Origin: JBKEDF01 sp047975325
GTDB taxonomy: Bacteria > Pseudomonadota > Alphaproteobacteria > Rhodobacterales > Rhodobacteraceae
Direction of reading: 5' to 3'
DNA: 64,000 bases
Assembly: GCA_047975325.1 (NCBI GenBank)
Contig: JBKEDF010000026.1
Span: 3,875-67,874 of the forward strand
Shown: positions 46,732 to 53,709 of the stretch, one piece after another
How the letters are laid out: every line of letters starts with the position of its first letter
How positions within the stretch are numbered: the stretch's first letter is position 1
Notes under the pieces: generated by a model
What the model saw: the letters and a program-made list of their open reading frames with translations, nothing else
Told to the model about the DNA's origin: nothing
Databases searched by the model: none
Made by a program: the position numbers and the translations under genes

Positions 46732-47504
46732 GTGTCCTTTACCGGACAGAGGGTGGCGTTGCCCGTGTGACCATTGATCGGCCGGATCGGATGAATGCCG
46801 TCGATGCCGCAACCACTGCGGAACTTGAACGAATCTGGACCGATATCGAGGCGCGCGCAGATATCCGTTGTGTCGTGCTGACCGGTTCAGGCGACAGGGC
46901 ATTTTCCGCCGGTGCGGACATGAAATCGACAGGGGGCAAATCCGGGCTGGCCTATTGGGCCGGGATAAACCCCAACGGATTTGGCGGGATTGCAATGCGC
47001 CCCAGCCTGCAGGTCCCCGTTATTGCCCGGGTCAATGGCCTTGCGCTTGGCGGCGGAATGGAGATGGTACTGGGCGCCGATATCGTGATTGCCGCCAGCA
47101 CTGCGCGTTTCGGCCTGACCGAGGCACGGGTCGGGCGCATGCCGCTTGAAGGCGGCATGGTTGCGCTGCAACGCAGGATCCCGCGCAACATTGCCAACGG
47201 GTTGATGATGACAGGCAGGATGATCCCCGCCGAGGAAGCGGCGCGCTGGGGGCTGGTCAATGCCGTGGTTCCACCCGAACAACTGGATGAGGAGGTCGAG
47301 AACTGGCTATCCGACATCCTGGCATGTGCCCCGCTTTCCGTTCGTGCAATCAAGGCAACGGTGGCGCTGACGGAAGAGGTCGGCACCAGCGCAGCCTATG
47401 CGATGCAGACCCCCGCCCTGATTCGTGCCCTTGAATCGGAAGATGCCGAAGAAGGCGTCCGCGCCTTTGTCGAAAAGCGCGCGCCTGTCTGGAAAGGAAA
47501 GTAG
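46728..47504 (+). CDS. Enoyl-CoA hydratase/isomerase family protein
   Basis: A 258-residue crotonase-fold enzyme. Oxyanion-hole segments are GDRAFSAGADMKS and LALGGGMEMVLGADIV, and the acidic region is TEARVGRMPLEGGM. Crotonases hydrate, isomerise or cleave CoA thioesters. The position right after a CoA transferase implies a CoA-bound intermediate as substrate. Its start overlaps the previous stop as ATGA. Confidence 0.9.
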   Translation: MSVLYRTEGGVARVTIDRPDRMNAVDAATTAELERIWTDIEARADIRCVVLTGSGDRAFSAGADMKSTGGKSGLAYWAGINPNGFGGIAMRPSLQVPVIARVNGLALGGGMEMVLGADIVIAASTARFGLTEARVGRMPLEGGMVALQRRIPRNIANGLMMTGRMIPAEEAARWGLVNAVVPPEQLDEEVENWLSDILACAPLSVRAIKATVALTEEVGTSAAYAMQTPALIRALESEDAEEGVRAFVEKRAPVWKGK

Positions 47505-47511
47505 CCCGCCC

Positions 47512-47850
47512 GTGACGCTCGTCATCAAAAGCGAATGTATCGATGTCAAGGACGGGATCTGTACCACGGTTTGTCCCGTCGACTGCATCTATGAAGGTGG
47601 AAGGATGTTCTATATCCATCCGACCGAATGCATCGAATGCGGCATGTGTGAAAGTATCTGCCCTGTCGATGCCATCCGATATGCCGATGAACTTGAACCC
47701 GATGAGGCCATCTTCGCCGAACATAACGCCGATGCCTTCCGCAACACCGCGGGGGAAATAGAGACACCCGGCGGCTGGTCGCGAAAACATTCCCCCATCA
47801 AGGACCCCCCCGCCATATCCGCCTGGCCGCCGGGAAACGACAGGGGCTGA
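47512..47850 (+). CDS. 7Fe-type dicluster ferredoxin
   Basis: A 112-residue ferredoxin starting at GTG. Cysteines at 9, 17, 21 and 25 (first set lacks the CxxC second cysteine, which is replaced by valine) and at 40, 43, 46 and 50 fit a [3Fe-4S]/[4Fe-4S] protein like FdxA. A tail of about 50 residues ends GNDRG. It likely carries electrons to or from the FAD oxidoreductase of the same run. It starts eight bases past the hydratase stop; its own stop lies inside a hairpin. Confidence 0.88.
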   Translation: MTLVIKSECIDVKDGICTTVCPVDCIYEGGRMFYIHPTECIECGMCESICPVDAIRYADELEPDEAIFAEHNADAFRNTAGEIETPGGWSRKHSPIKDPPAISAWPPGNDRG

Positions 47851-47861
47851 GCCGGCCCCTG
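47841..47861. terminator. Hairpin at the end of the importer/CoA operon
   Basis: A perfect 7-bp stem (CAGGGGC / GCCCCTG) with a seven-base loop containing the ferredoxin stop codon. It lies between this operon and convergent murD. No T-run follows. Confidence 0.45.
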
Positions 47862-47916
47862 TCCAATTGCCTGAACGGGGTTTCCCATCCTCAGCCGCCT
47901 TCAGCAGCTGGTTCCC

Positions 47917-49317
47917 CTACCCGTCAAGCGCAAGGACCAGTTGCATGAAATCCTCACCCCGTTTTTCAAAATTGGGGTATTGGTCAAAAGAGGCTGCCGC
48001 AGGCGCAAGCAGCACCACATCCCCGACTTCGGCCTCTTCCCCCGCCCGGGCAACGGCACGTTCCATGGTTTCACAGATCTCATGCGGGTTCTCACCCAGT
48101 TGGAGCGCGAAATCCCGCCCGGAATGACCGATAAGATAGGTTTTCACCACCCCACCCAGATGTGGCAGCAAGGATGCAATCCCGCCCTCCTTGCCCAGCC
48201 CCCCGGCAATCCAGCGAATCTTCGGGAAAGCCTGAAGGGCCTTGGCGGCGGCATCCACATTGGTTGCCTTGCTGTCATTGACATAGCGCACCCCCCTGCA
48301 TTCGCGCACCAATTGGCTGCGATGCGGCAAGCCGGCAAAGGAATGGAATGCCTCTTCAATCATGCGAGGCGCCAGTCCAAGGCTGCGCGACGCCGCATAG
48401 GCAGCACATGCATTCTGGTGGTTATGCGCGCCGGGCAGGCCGGCCACCTTGCGCAGATCGATCGAGGCAATCTGCCGGCCCTTGCGCCATTCCGTCAGAA
48501 ACCCCTTTCGCGCAAAGACCGCCCAACCGAAACCTTCAAGCTTCCGCCCCGAGGAGATCCGGATCACCCTGTCATCCTCACCCCCTTGCCCGATCTGATC
48601 GGCAAGAAACGTACCTTCCGTTTCATCCACCCCGATGATGGCACGATCCGGTGCACCTTCGGAAAAAAGTCGCCGTTTTGCCGCGAAATACCCACCCGGC
48701 CCGCCATGACGGTCCAGGTGATCAGGGGAAAGATTGGTAAAGACCGCAATATCGGGCGTCAGCGCGCGGGCCAGTTCCGTCTGGTATGAGGAAAGTTCCA
48801 GCACCACCACCGCACCATCCCGGGGTGGTTCAAGGTCAAGCACCCCCCGCCCGATATTTCCCGCCATCTGGCAGGGTCGTCCCGCTGCATCAAGGATATG
48901 ATGCAACAGCGCCGTCACGGTGGATTTGCCGTTTGACCCGGTCACGGCGACAACCCGCGGCGTCACATCCAGATCATTCCAATCGCGTGTGGCGAAGGAT
49001 CGAAAGAAAAGCCCGATATCATTGTCCACCGGGATCCCCGTTTCCATCGCACGCGCGACGGCCGGATTGGGTGCAGGGTAAAGATGCGGGATACCGGGCG
49101 ACACGATCAGCGCCGCCACCCCGTCAAACGCCCCCTGCCGCATCGGGTCATGAAGCGTCAGGCCACCGGCTTGCGCAGCCTCCCTCGCCTCGGCGCTGTC
49201 ATCCCAGCACAGCGCCTCCGCCCCCCCCGCCATCAGGGCCCGTGCCGCGCTCAACCCCGAACGCCCCAGACCCAGCACCACCACTTTTCGCCTGTCATAT
49301 CCCTGAACCGGAATCAT
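47917..49317 (-). CDS. murD: UDP-N-acetylmuramoylalanine-D-glutamate ligase
   Basis: A 466-residue Mur ligase. The N-terminal Rossmann-like domain starts MIPVQGYDRRKVVVLGLGRSG. The ATP loop is VAVTGSNGKSTVTALL, and NHQNACAAYAASRSLG and DSKATNVDAA are conserved MurD motifs. It adds D-glutamate to UDP-MurNAc-L-Ala in the cytoplasm. The ATG at 49317 is preferred; the frame stays open 39 codons upstream but without conserved sequence. It stands apart from other mur genes in this window. Confidence 0.95.
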   Translation of the reverse strand: MIPVQGYDRRKVVVLGLGRSGLSAARALMAGGAEALCWDDSAEAREAAQAGGLTLHDPMRQGAFDGVAALIVSPGIPHLYPAPNPAVARAMETGIPVDNDIGLFFRSFATRDWNDLDVTPRVVAVTGSNGKSTVTALLHHILDAAGRPCQMAGNIGRGVLDLEPPRDGAVVVLELSSYQTELARALTPDIAVFTNLSPDHLDRHGGPGGYFAAKRRLFSEGAPDRAIIGVDETEGTFLADQIGQGGEDDRVIRISSGRKLEGFGWAVFARKGFLTEWRKGRQIASIDLRKVAGLPGAHNHQNACAAYAASRSLGLAPRMIEEAFHSFAGLPHRSQLVRECRGVRYVNDSKATNVDAAAKALQAFPKIRWIAGGLGKEGGIASLLPHLGGVVKTYLIGHSGRDFALQLGENPHEICETMERAVARAGEEAEVGDVVLLAPAAASFDQYPNFEKRGEDFMQLVLALDG

Positions 49318-49557
49318 CCCGCGTCCCCATCTCAACAATCTGCGAGGATGAAGAAAGAGCCGGAGAGGCGCAAGACGGCTGCAAGGCCACCCCATGGAAA
49401 AACCCGATATCGCGCGCCATCCGCCAGAAAGCACATATCCTTTGGTCGATATGCCCCTTACGCGACAAAAAACTTTGTGATTAACTTTGTATCAATACAT
49501 TTCATTGCCAATACGGTTCCATAACGCAACAGAACAAGCGACGGTCCGACGGTCAGC

Positions 49558-50007
49558 ATGCAAACTGATACCAACATGAAAGGCGGCATTTCCGGCAGGA
49601 CGGGTAAGTTTCCGGGTGGGACCATGGTATTGACGCTCAACGGTCCCGTCGCAATCGAGGCCCTCCGGCCCAAAGACCGGATCATAACCCGCTCCGGCGC
49701 GCGGGAGGTCCGGGCAATCCGGCGCGAAACGGATTGCCCGCCGCCGATGGTGCGTGTTGCCGCCTCGGCCCTCGGACTTGAACTACTGGCCCAGGACATC
49801 CTGCTGCCCGTTTCACAGACGATCCTGTTTCGTGACTGGCGGGCGAAGGCCCTGCGCGGGGTTCCGGCCGCCGCCATCCCTGCGGGGGAATTGATCGATG
49901 GTGAATATATCCGCCCGGAACCACAAGGCGAACCGGATCTCTATCAACTGGAATTCGATATGCCCGAAGTGATCTATGCCCATGGGTTGGAATTGCCCTG
50001 CGCCTGA
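49558..50007 (+). CDS. Hint (Hedgehog/intein) domain-containing protein
   Basis: A 149-residue protein with a Hint_2-like pattern: TGKFPGGTMVLTLNGPVAIEALRPKDRIITRSG, then GLELLAQDILLPVSQTILFRD and a late YQLEFDMPEVIYAHGLE. Such short Hint proteins are frequent in Rhodobacteraceae. The usual N-terminal cysteine nucleophile is replaced here (FPGGT), so self-splicing activity is doubtful. It is an orphan, convergent with nnrD by seven bases. Confidence 0.7.
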   Translation: MQTDTNMKGGISGRTGKFPGGTMVLTLNGPVAIEALRPKDRIITRSGAREVRAIRRETDCPPPMVRVAASALGLELLAQDILLPVSQTILFRDWRAKALRGVPAAAIPAGELIDGEYIRPEPQGEPDLYQLEFDMPEVIYAHGLELPCA

Positions 50008-50014
50008 TCCGTCC

Positions 50015-50887
50015 CTACAGGACCAGCTTGCGAAACACGCCCGGCAGGGCTTCCGGCAGATCTTCGGCAATCAGGCCGGGGCCGAATGCGCGCGCGCATT
50101 CGGCATGGAGCCAGACAGCCATGCCTGCCGCCTCGAACGGCGCCCATCCGCGGGCAAGAAGCCCGGTGATGAAACCGGCCAGCACATCGCCCGACCCTGC
50201 CGTGGCAAGCCAGGGCGCGGCCTGCGCGCTGCGGGCACGGTTCAGCCCGCAGCGCCCCGAAGGATCGGCGATCAGTGTTTCCGCACCCTTGAGAACCACG
50301 ACACAACCTGCCTCTGCCGCCGCGGCCCTGACAATATCGGCCCGCTGTTCCGGGCTGGACTCCCCCATTTCCAGATCGGTTGAAAGTCCCGGGAAAAGCC
50401 GCGCAAATTCCCCGCCATGCGGGCTGAGGATGCAGCCGGCATGCAACATCCGGAAAGCGGCCCTATCGCGCGCAAGCAGCGTCAGTGCATCGGCATCAAG
50501 AACAGCGGACTTGCCGCTGGCAAGTACCATCTGAAGGTTGGTACGCGCACCCGCCCCCAGCCCCATTCCGGGGCCAAGGCAGAACGCGTTCACCCGGTCA
50601 TCCTCCAGCAAGGCTGCAAGCCCGCGCGCATCCCCCGCTACACGGATCATGATAGCATCCAGCCGCGCGGCGTTTTCCGGCAAGGCCGCAGGCGGACAGA
50701 CCAGTGTCACCAGCCCTGCCCCGATCCGCAAGGCACCACGCGCCGCAAGCCGTGCCGCACCCCCACGACCGGGCCCGCCGGACAGTACCAGCGCATGGCC
50801 ATGGGAATATTTATGCGCATCTATATCCTTGCGCAGCGCCGCAAATTCAGCCTCGCCCGGCGCAATGATCTGTGGATCCCGCCCCAT
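50015..50887 (-). CDS. nnrD: ADP-dependent NAD(P)H-hydrate dehydratase
   Basis: A 290-residue YjeF C-terminal (carbohydrate-kinase-like) domain. It has KYSHGHALVLSGGPGRGGAARLA near the start, GPGMG, LDADAL, LSPHGGEFARL and the catalytic GSGDVLAG loop. It repairs hydrated NADH/NADPH using ADP. The epimerase half usually fused in front is missing; a short ORF overlapping its ATG looks like the remnant. The ATG at 50887 overlaps that ORF's stop as TGATG. It is divergent from glnB. Confidence 0.9.
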   Translation of the reverse strand: MGRDPQIIAPGEAEFAALRKDIDAHKYSHGHALVLSGGPGRGGAARLAARGALRIGAGLVTLVCPPAALPENAARLDAIMIRVAGDARGLAALLEDDRVNAFCLGPGMGLGAGARTNLQMVLASGKSAVLDADALTLLARDRAAFRMLHAGCILSPHGGEFARLFPGLSTDLEMGESSPEQRADIVRAAAAEAGCVVVLKGAETLIADPSGRCGLNRARSAQAAPWLATAGSGDVLAGFITGLLARGWAPFEAAGMAVWLHAECARAFGPGLIAEDLPEALPGVFRKLVL

Positions 50888-51057
50888 CACAACCGTATCC
50901 CGCCCGGCAGGCCAATTTCGACCAGGAAAATCCGCTTATCGCCCCAAACCATCCGCCCTGCGCCGCCAGGATCGCATTGCATAATCTCCTGCGGCTTGAT
51001 GGCGCGGATTTGGGCAGAAACCACAAACTCGATCATTTCGATACCATTCCAGTTCAC
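50887..51057 (-). pseudogene. Probable remnant of the NAD(P)H-hydrate epimerase (NnrE/YjeF_N) domain
   Basis: A 56-codon ORF read from a GTG (51057) or ATG (51036). Its first part contains SAQIRAIKPQEIM, similar to the AQMRAIExxAI start of YjeF_N. Its last part, LVEIGLPGG, resembles the VADIGLP strand that closes that domain. The ~200 residues between them in complete proteins are absent, so an internal deletion has fused the two ends. The ORF ends in TGATG overlapping the nnrD start, keeping translational coupling. Assignment rests on short matches only. Confidence 0.45.
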
Positions 51058-51211
51058 ATAGTGATCAATGCATGGGCTTGTTGTCTATTTTTTAGGCATA
51101 TCCCAAGAAACCGCCCAGTCAGGCCATGCGCTCAAACCCTATCCGATTGTCCCGTCAGACTGAAAGTGGTCACTGACCAAAGACAGATTTCTGACAGGAA
51201 GAGAGTCGGCC

Positions 51212-51550
51212 ATGAAGAAGATTGAAGCGATCATCAAACCTTTCAAGCTCGACGAGGTGAAGGAGGCGCTTCAGGATGTCGGGATTCAAGGGCTTTCGGT
51301 AACGGAGGTCAAGGGATTCGGACGCCAGAAAGGCCATACCGAACTTTATCGCGGCGCTGAATATGTGGTCGATTTCCTGCCAAAGGTGAAGGTTGAACTG
51401 GTCATCGCGGATGACATGGTCGAAGCCGCGCTGGAGGCCATCGTCTCCGCCGCGCGAACCGACAAGATCGGTGATGGCAAGATTTTCATCTCCTCCGTCG
51501 AACAGGCAATCCGCATCCGCACCGGCGAAACCGGTGAGGATGCGCTCTGA
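51212..51550 (+). CDS. glnB: Nitrogen regulatory protein P-II
   Basis: A 112-residue PII protein. The T-loop includes RGAEYVVDF with the uridylylated tyrosine; KGFGRQKGHTE and the C-terminal DGKIFISSVEQAIRIRTGE complete the ATP/2-oxoglutarate site. It senses 2-oxoglutarate and glutamine and controls glutamine synthetase adenylylation and NtrB. It is 51 bases upstream of glnA, the usual glnBA operon. No convincing NtrC or sigma-54 site was found in the upstream gap. Confidence 0.97.
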   Translation: MKKIEAIIKPFKLDEVKEALQDVGIQGLSVTEVKGFGRQKGHTELYRGAEYVVDFLPKVKVELVIADDMVEAALEAIVSAARTDKIGDGKIFISSVEQAIRIRTGETGEDAL

Positions 51551-51601
51551 CAACCGCCGCATGTCGGCCCCCGAAATTCAAGCAGAGAGGAAAGTTACTT
51601 C

Positions 51602-53011
51602 ATGAGCACGGTTAAGGACGCCCTCGCGCTGATCAAGGAAGAGGAAGTCGCCTATGTCGATGTTCGCTTCACCGACCCGCGCGGCAAGCTGCAGCATGTG
51701 ACACTGGATGTCGATCTGGTTGACGAGGACTTCTTCGAGGAAGGCTTCATGTTCGACGGATCCTCCATCGCGGGCTGGAAGTCGATCGACCAGTCCGACA
51801 TGAAACTGGTTCCGGATCCGGCCTCCATCTATATCGACCCTTTCTATGCGGAAAAGACGCTTTGCGTGCATTGCAACGTGGTTGAACCCGATACCGGAGA
51901 GGCCTATTCCCGCGACCCGCGCGGCACCGCAACCAAGGCGGAAGCCTATCTCAAGGCCTCCGGTATCGGTGATGCGGCCTATTTCGGGCCGGAAGCGGAA
52001 TTCTTCCTCTTCGATGATGTTCGCTATTCGGTGCAGCCGTCCAAGGTGGGCTATGAGATCGATGCCGAAGCCGCCGCCTGGAATACGGATGCGGAATTCG
52101 AAACCGGCAATCTGGGCCATCGCGCCGGCCACAAGGGTGGCTATTTCCCGGTGAACCCGATCGATGATTCCCAGGATATCCGGGGCGAGATGCTGTCGAC
52201 CATGAAACGGATGGGCATGAAGGTGGACAAGCACCACCATGAAGTGGCCTCCTGTCAGCATGAACTCGGCCTGATTTTCGGCGGTCTTACCGAGCAGGCC
52301 GACAATCTGCAAAAATACAAATACGTCATCCACAATGTGGCCCACGCCTATGGCAAGACGGCAACCTTCATGCCCAAGCCCATGAAGGACGACAACGGAT
52401 CCGGCATGCATGTGAACATGTCGATCTGGAAAGATGGCAAGCCGCTTTTTGCGGGCGACAAATATGCCGATCTCAGCCAGGAGGCCCTGTGGTTCATTGG
52501 CGGCGTTCTGAAACACGCAAAGGCCCTGAACGCCCTGACCAACCCTTCGACCAACAGCTACAAACGTCTGATCCCGGGCTTTGAGGCACCGGTTCTGCGG
52601 GCCTATTCGGCACGCAACCGGTCAGGCTGCGTTCGTATCCCATGGACGGAAAGCCCCAAGGCCAAGCGTGTCGAGGCGCGTTTCCCTGATCCTTCCGCAA
52701 ACCCCTACCTGTGCTTTGCGGCACTGCTGATGGCAGGCCTTGACGGGATCAAGAACAAGATCGACCCTGGCCCTGCCTCGGACAAGGACCTTTACGATCT
52801 GCCCCCCGAGGAACTGGCCGCGATCCCGACTGTCTGCGGCAGCCTGCGCGAGGCCCTGGAGGCCCTGGAAGCCGATCACGAATTCCTGCTGGCCGGCGAC
52901 GTCTTCACCAAGGACCAACTGGAAGGTTACATGGCGCTCAAGTGGGAAGAGGTTTACGCCTTTGAACACACGCCGCACCCGGTTGAATACCAACTCTATT
53001 ATTCCTGCTGA
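51602..53011 (+). CDS. glnA: Glutamine synthetase, type I
   Basis: A 469-residue GSI. Family motifs include FDGSSIAGW, the EAEFFLFDD metal-site segment, HHHEVASCQHELG, the ATP-grasp-like KPMKDDNGSGMHVN, and the adenylylated tyrosine within DLYDLPPEE. It condenses ammonia with glutamate using ATP and is down-regulated by adenylylation under nitrogen excess. It ends at a strong hairpin and is convergent with acxC. Confidence 0.97.
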   Translation: MSTVKDALALIKEEEVAYVDVRFTDPRGKLQHVTLDVDLVDEDFFEEGFMFDGSSIAGWKSIDQSDMKLVPDPASIYIDPFYAEKTLCVHCNVVEPDTGEAYSRDPRGTATKAEAYLKASGIGDAAYFGPEAEFFLFDDVRYSVQPSKVGYEIDAEAAAWNTDAEFETGNLGHRAGHKGGYFPVNPIDDSQDIRGEMLSTMKRMGMKVDKHHHEVASCQHELGLIFGGLTEQADNLQKYKYVIHNVAHAYGKTATFMPKPMKDDNGSGMHVNMSIWKDGKPLFAGDKYADLSQEALWFIGGVLKHAKALNALTNPSTNSYKRLIPGFEAPVLRAYSARNRSGCVRIPWTESPKAKRVEARFPDPSANPYLCFAALLMAGLDGIKNKIDPGPASDKDLYDLPPEELAAIPTVCGSLREALEALEADHEFLLAGDVFTKDQLEGYMALKWEEVYAFEHTPHPVEYQLYYSC

Positions 53012-53035
53012 TCTCCTCCTCCCGATCACAGGAAC

Positions 53036-53067
53036 AAAAAGGCCGCACCCGAACAGGGCGCGGCCTT
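53036..53067 (+). terminator. Terminator after glnA
   Basis: An 8-bp stem (AAGGCCGC at 53039-53046 with GCGGCCTT at 53060-53067) with an inner CCC/GGG pairing, preceded by an A-run and followed shortly by TTTT. It lies 25 bases after the glnA stop. Confidence 0.75.
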
Positions 53068-53143
53068 CATGTTTTCCAATATATAGCCTGACGACTTTAT
53101 TCTGATTATATGGCCAGGCTGTAACCTTCTGATTTTACGCCGA

Positions 53144-53647
53144 TCAAGCCGCGCGTTCGGGGATCTCCATCCCCAGCCATTCGGTATAGAAGGCATCGAT
53201 GTCCGGTTCAAAATCATGGATCACCGGGTACCATGGGGTCGGCGCCTCGACATCCAGCAGATCGCCGGAAAGCGGGCAGTAATATTCCCGGATCACCTGC
53301 CAGTTGGTACTGGGCGCCATAAGCCGGGGATAGATTTCCTCCATCTCCTTGGCGGTTTCGCGCACCCGCATCACCGCATGCAGTTTCCAGTTTTCCCTCC
53401 AGTCGCAGAATTCGTGACCCGCATGGGATTTGACGACCCATTTCTTGTCCGATTTGCGCTGCACAATATACAGTTTCGGGCCGAGCGGCAGGATGATCCT
53501 GTCATCCCACGGCACCTGTTCCTGCAGGATTTCGAGATACATCCCGAACCGTTCCCGGTCCTTCGGCGTCGAGAGCATGGTATGCAGCGTATCACGATCA
53601 ATCGCGCCATCAACCAGGTCTTTGATCTTTGCTTTCGTATAGGCCAT
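53144..53647 (-). CDS. acxC: Acetone carboxylase gamma subunit
   Basis: A 167-residue protein matching the small (gamma) subunit of acetone carboxylase in length and in context. Its N-terminus is MAYTKAKIKDLVDGAIDRDTL, and the central part has CDWRENWKLHAVMRVRET and YYCPLSGDLLDVEAP, with cysteines that may help bind metal. Acetone carboxylase (alpha2beta2gamma2) converts acetone, bicarbonate and ATP to acetoacetate. The start at 53647 follows AGGAGAA; earlier in-frame codons are not conserved. It is last in the acxABC run. Confidence 0.9.
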   Translation of the reverse strand: MAYTKAKIKDLVDGAIDRDTLHTMLSTPKDRERFGMYLEILQEQVPWDDRIILPLGPKLYIVQRKSDKKWVVKSHAGHEFCDWRENWKLHAVMRVRETAKEMEEIYPRLMAPSTNWQVIREYYCPLSGDLLDVEAPTPWYPVIHDFEPDIDAFYTEWLGMEIPERAA

Positions 53648-53709
53648 GGTTCTTCTCCTGTTATCTGAACGGACGCCGCGCGGGGGAGGAACGCGGCGCC
53701 CGGTGGGGA

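Noticed and set aside
51037..51211. NtrC site or sigma-54 promoter ahead of glnB
   Set aside because: No TGCACC-type dyad or -24/-12 pair could be found; the promoter remains unassigned.
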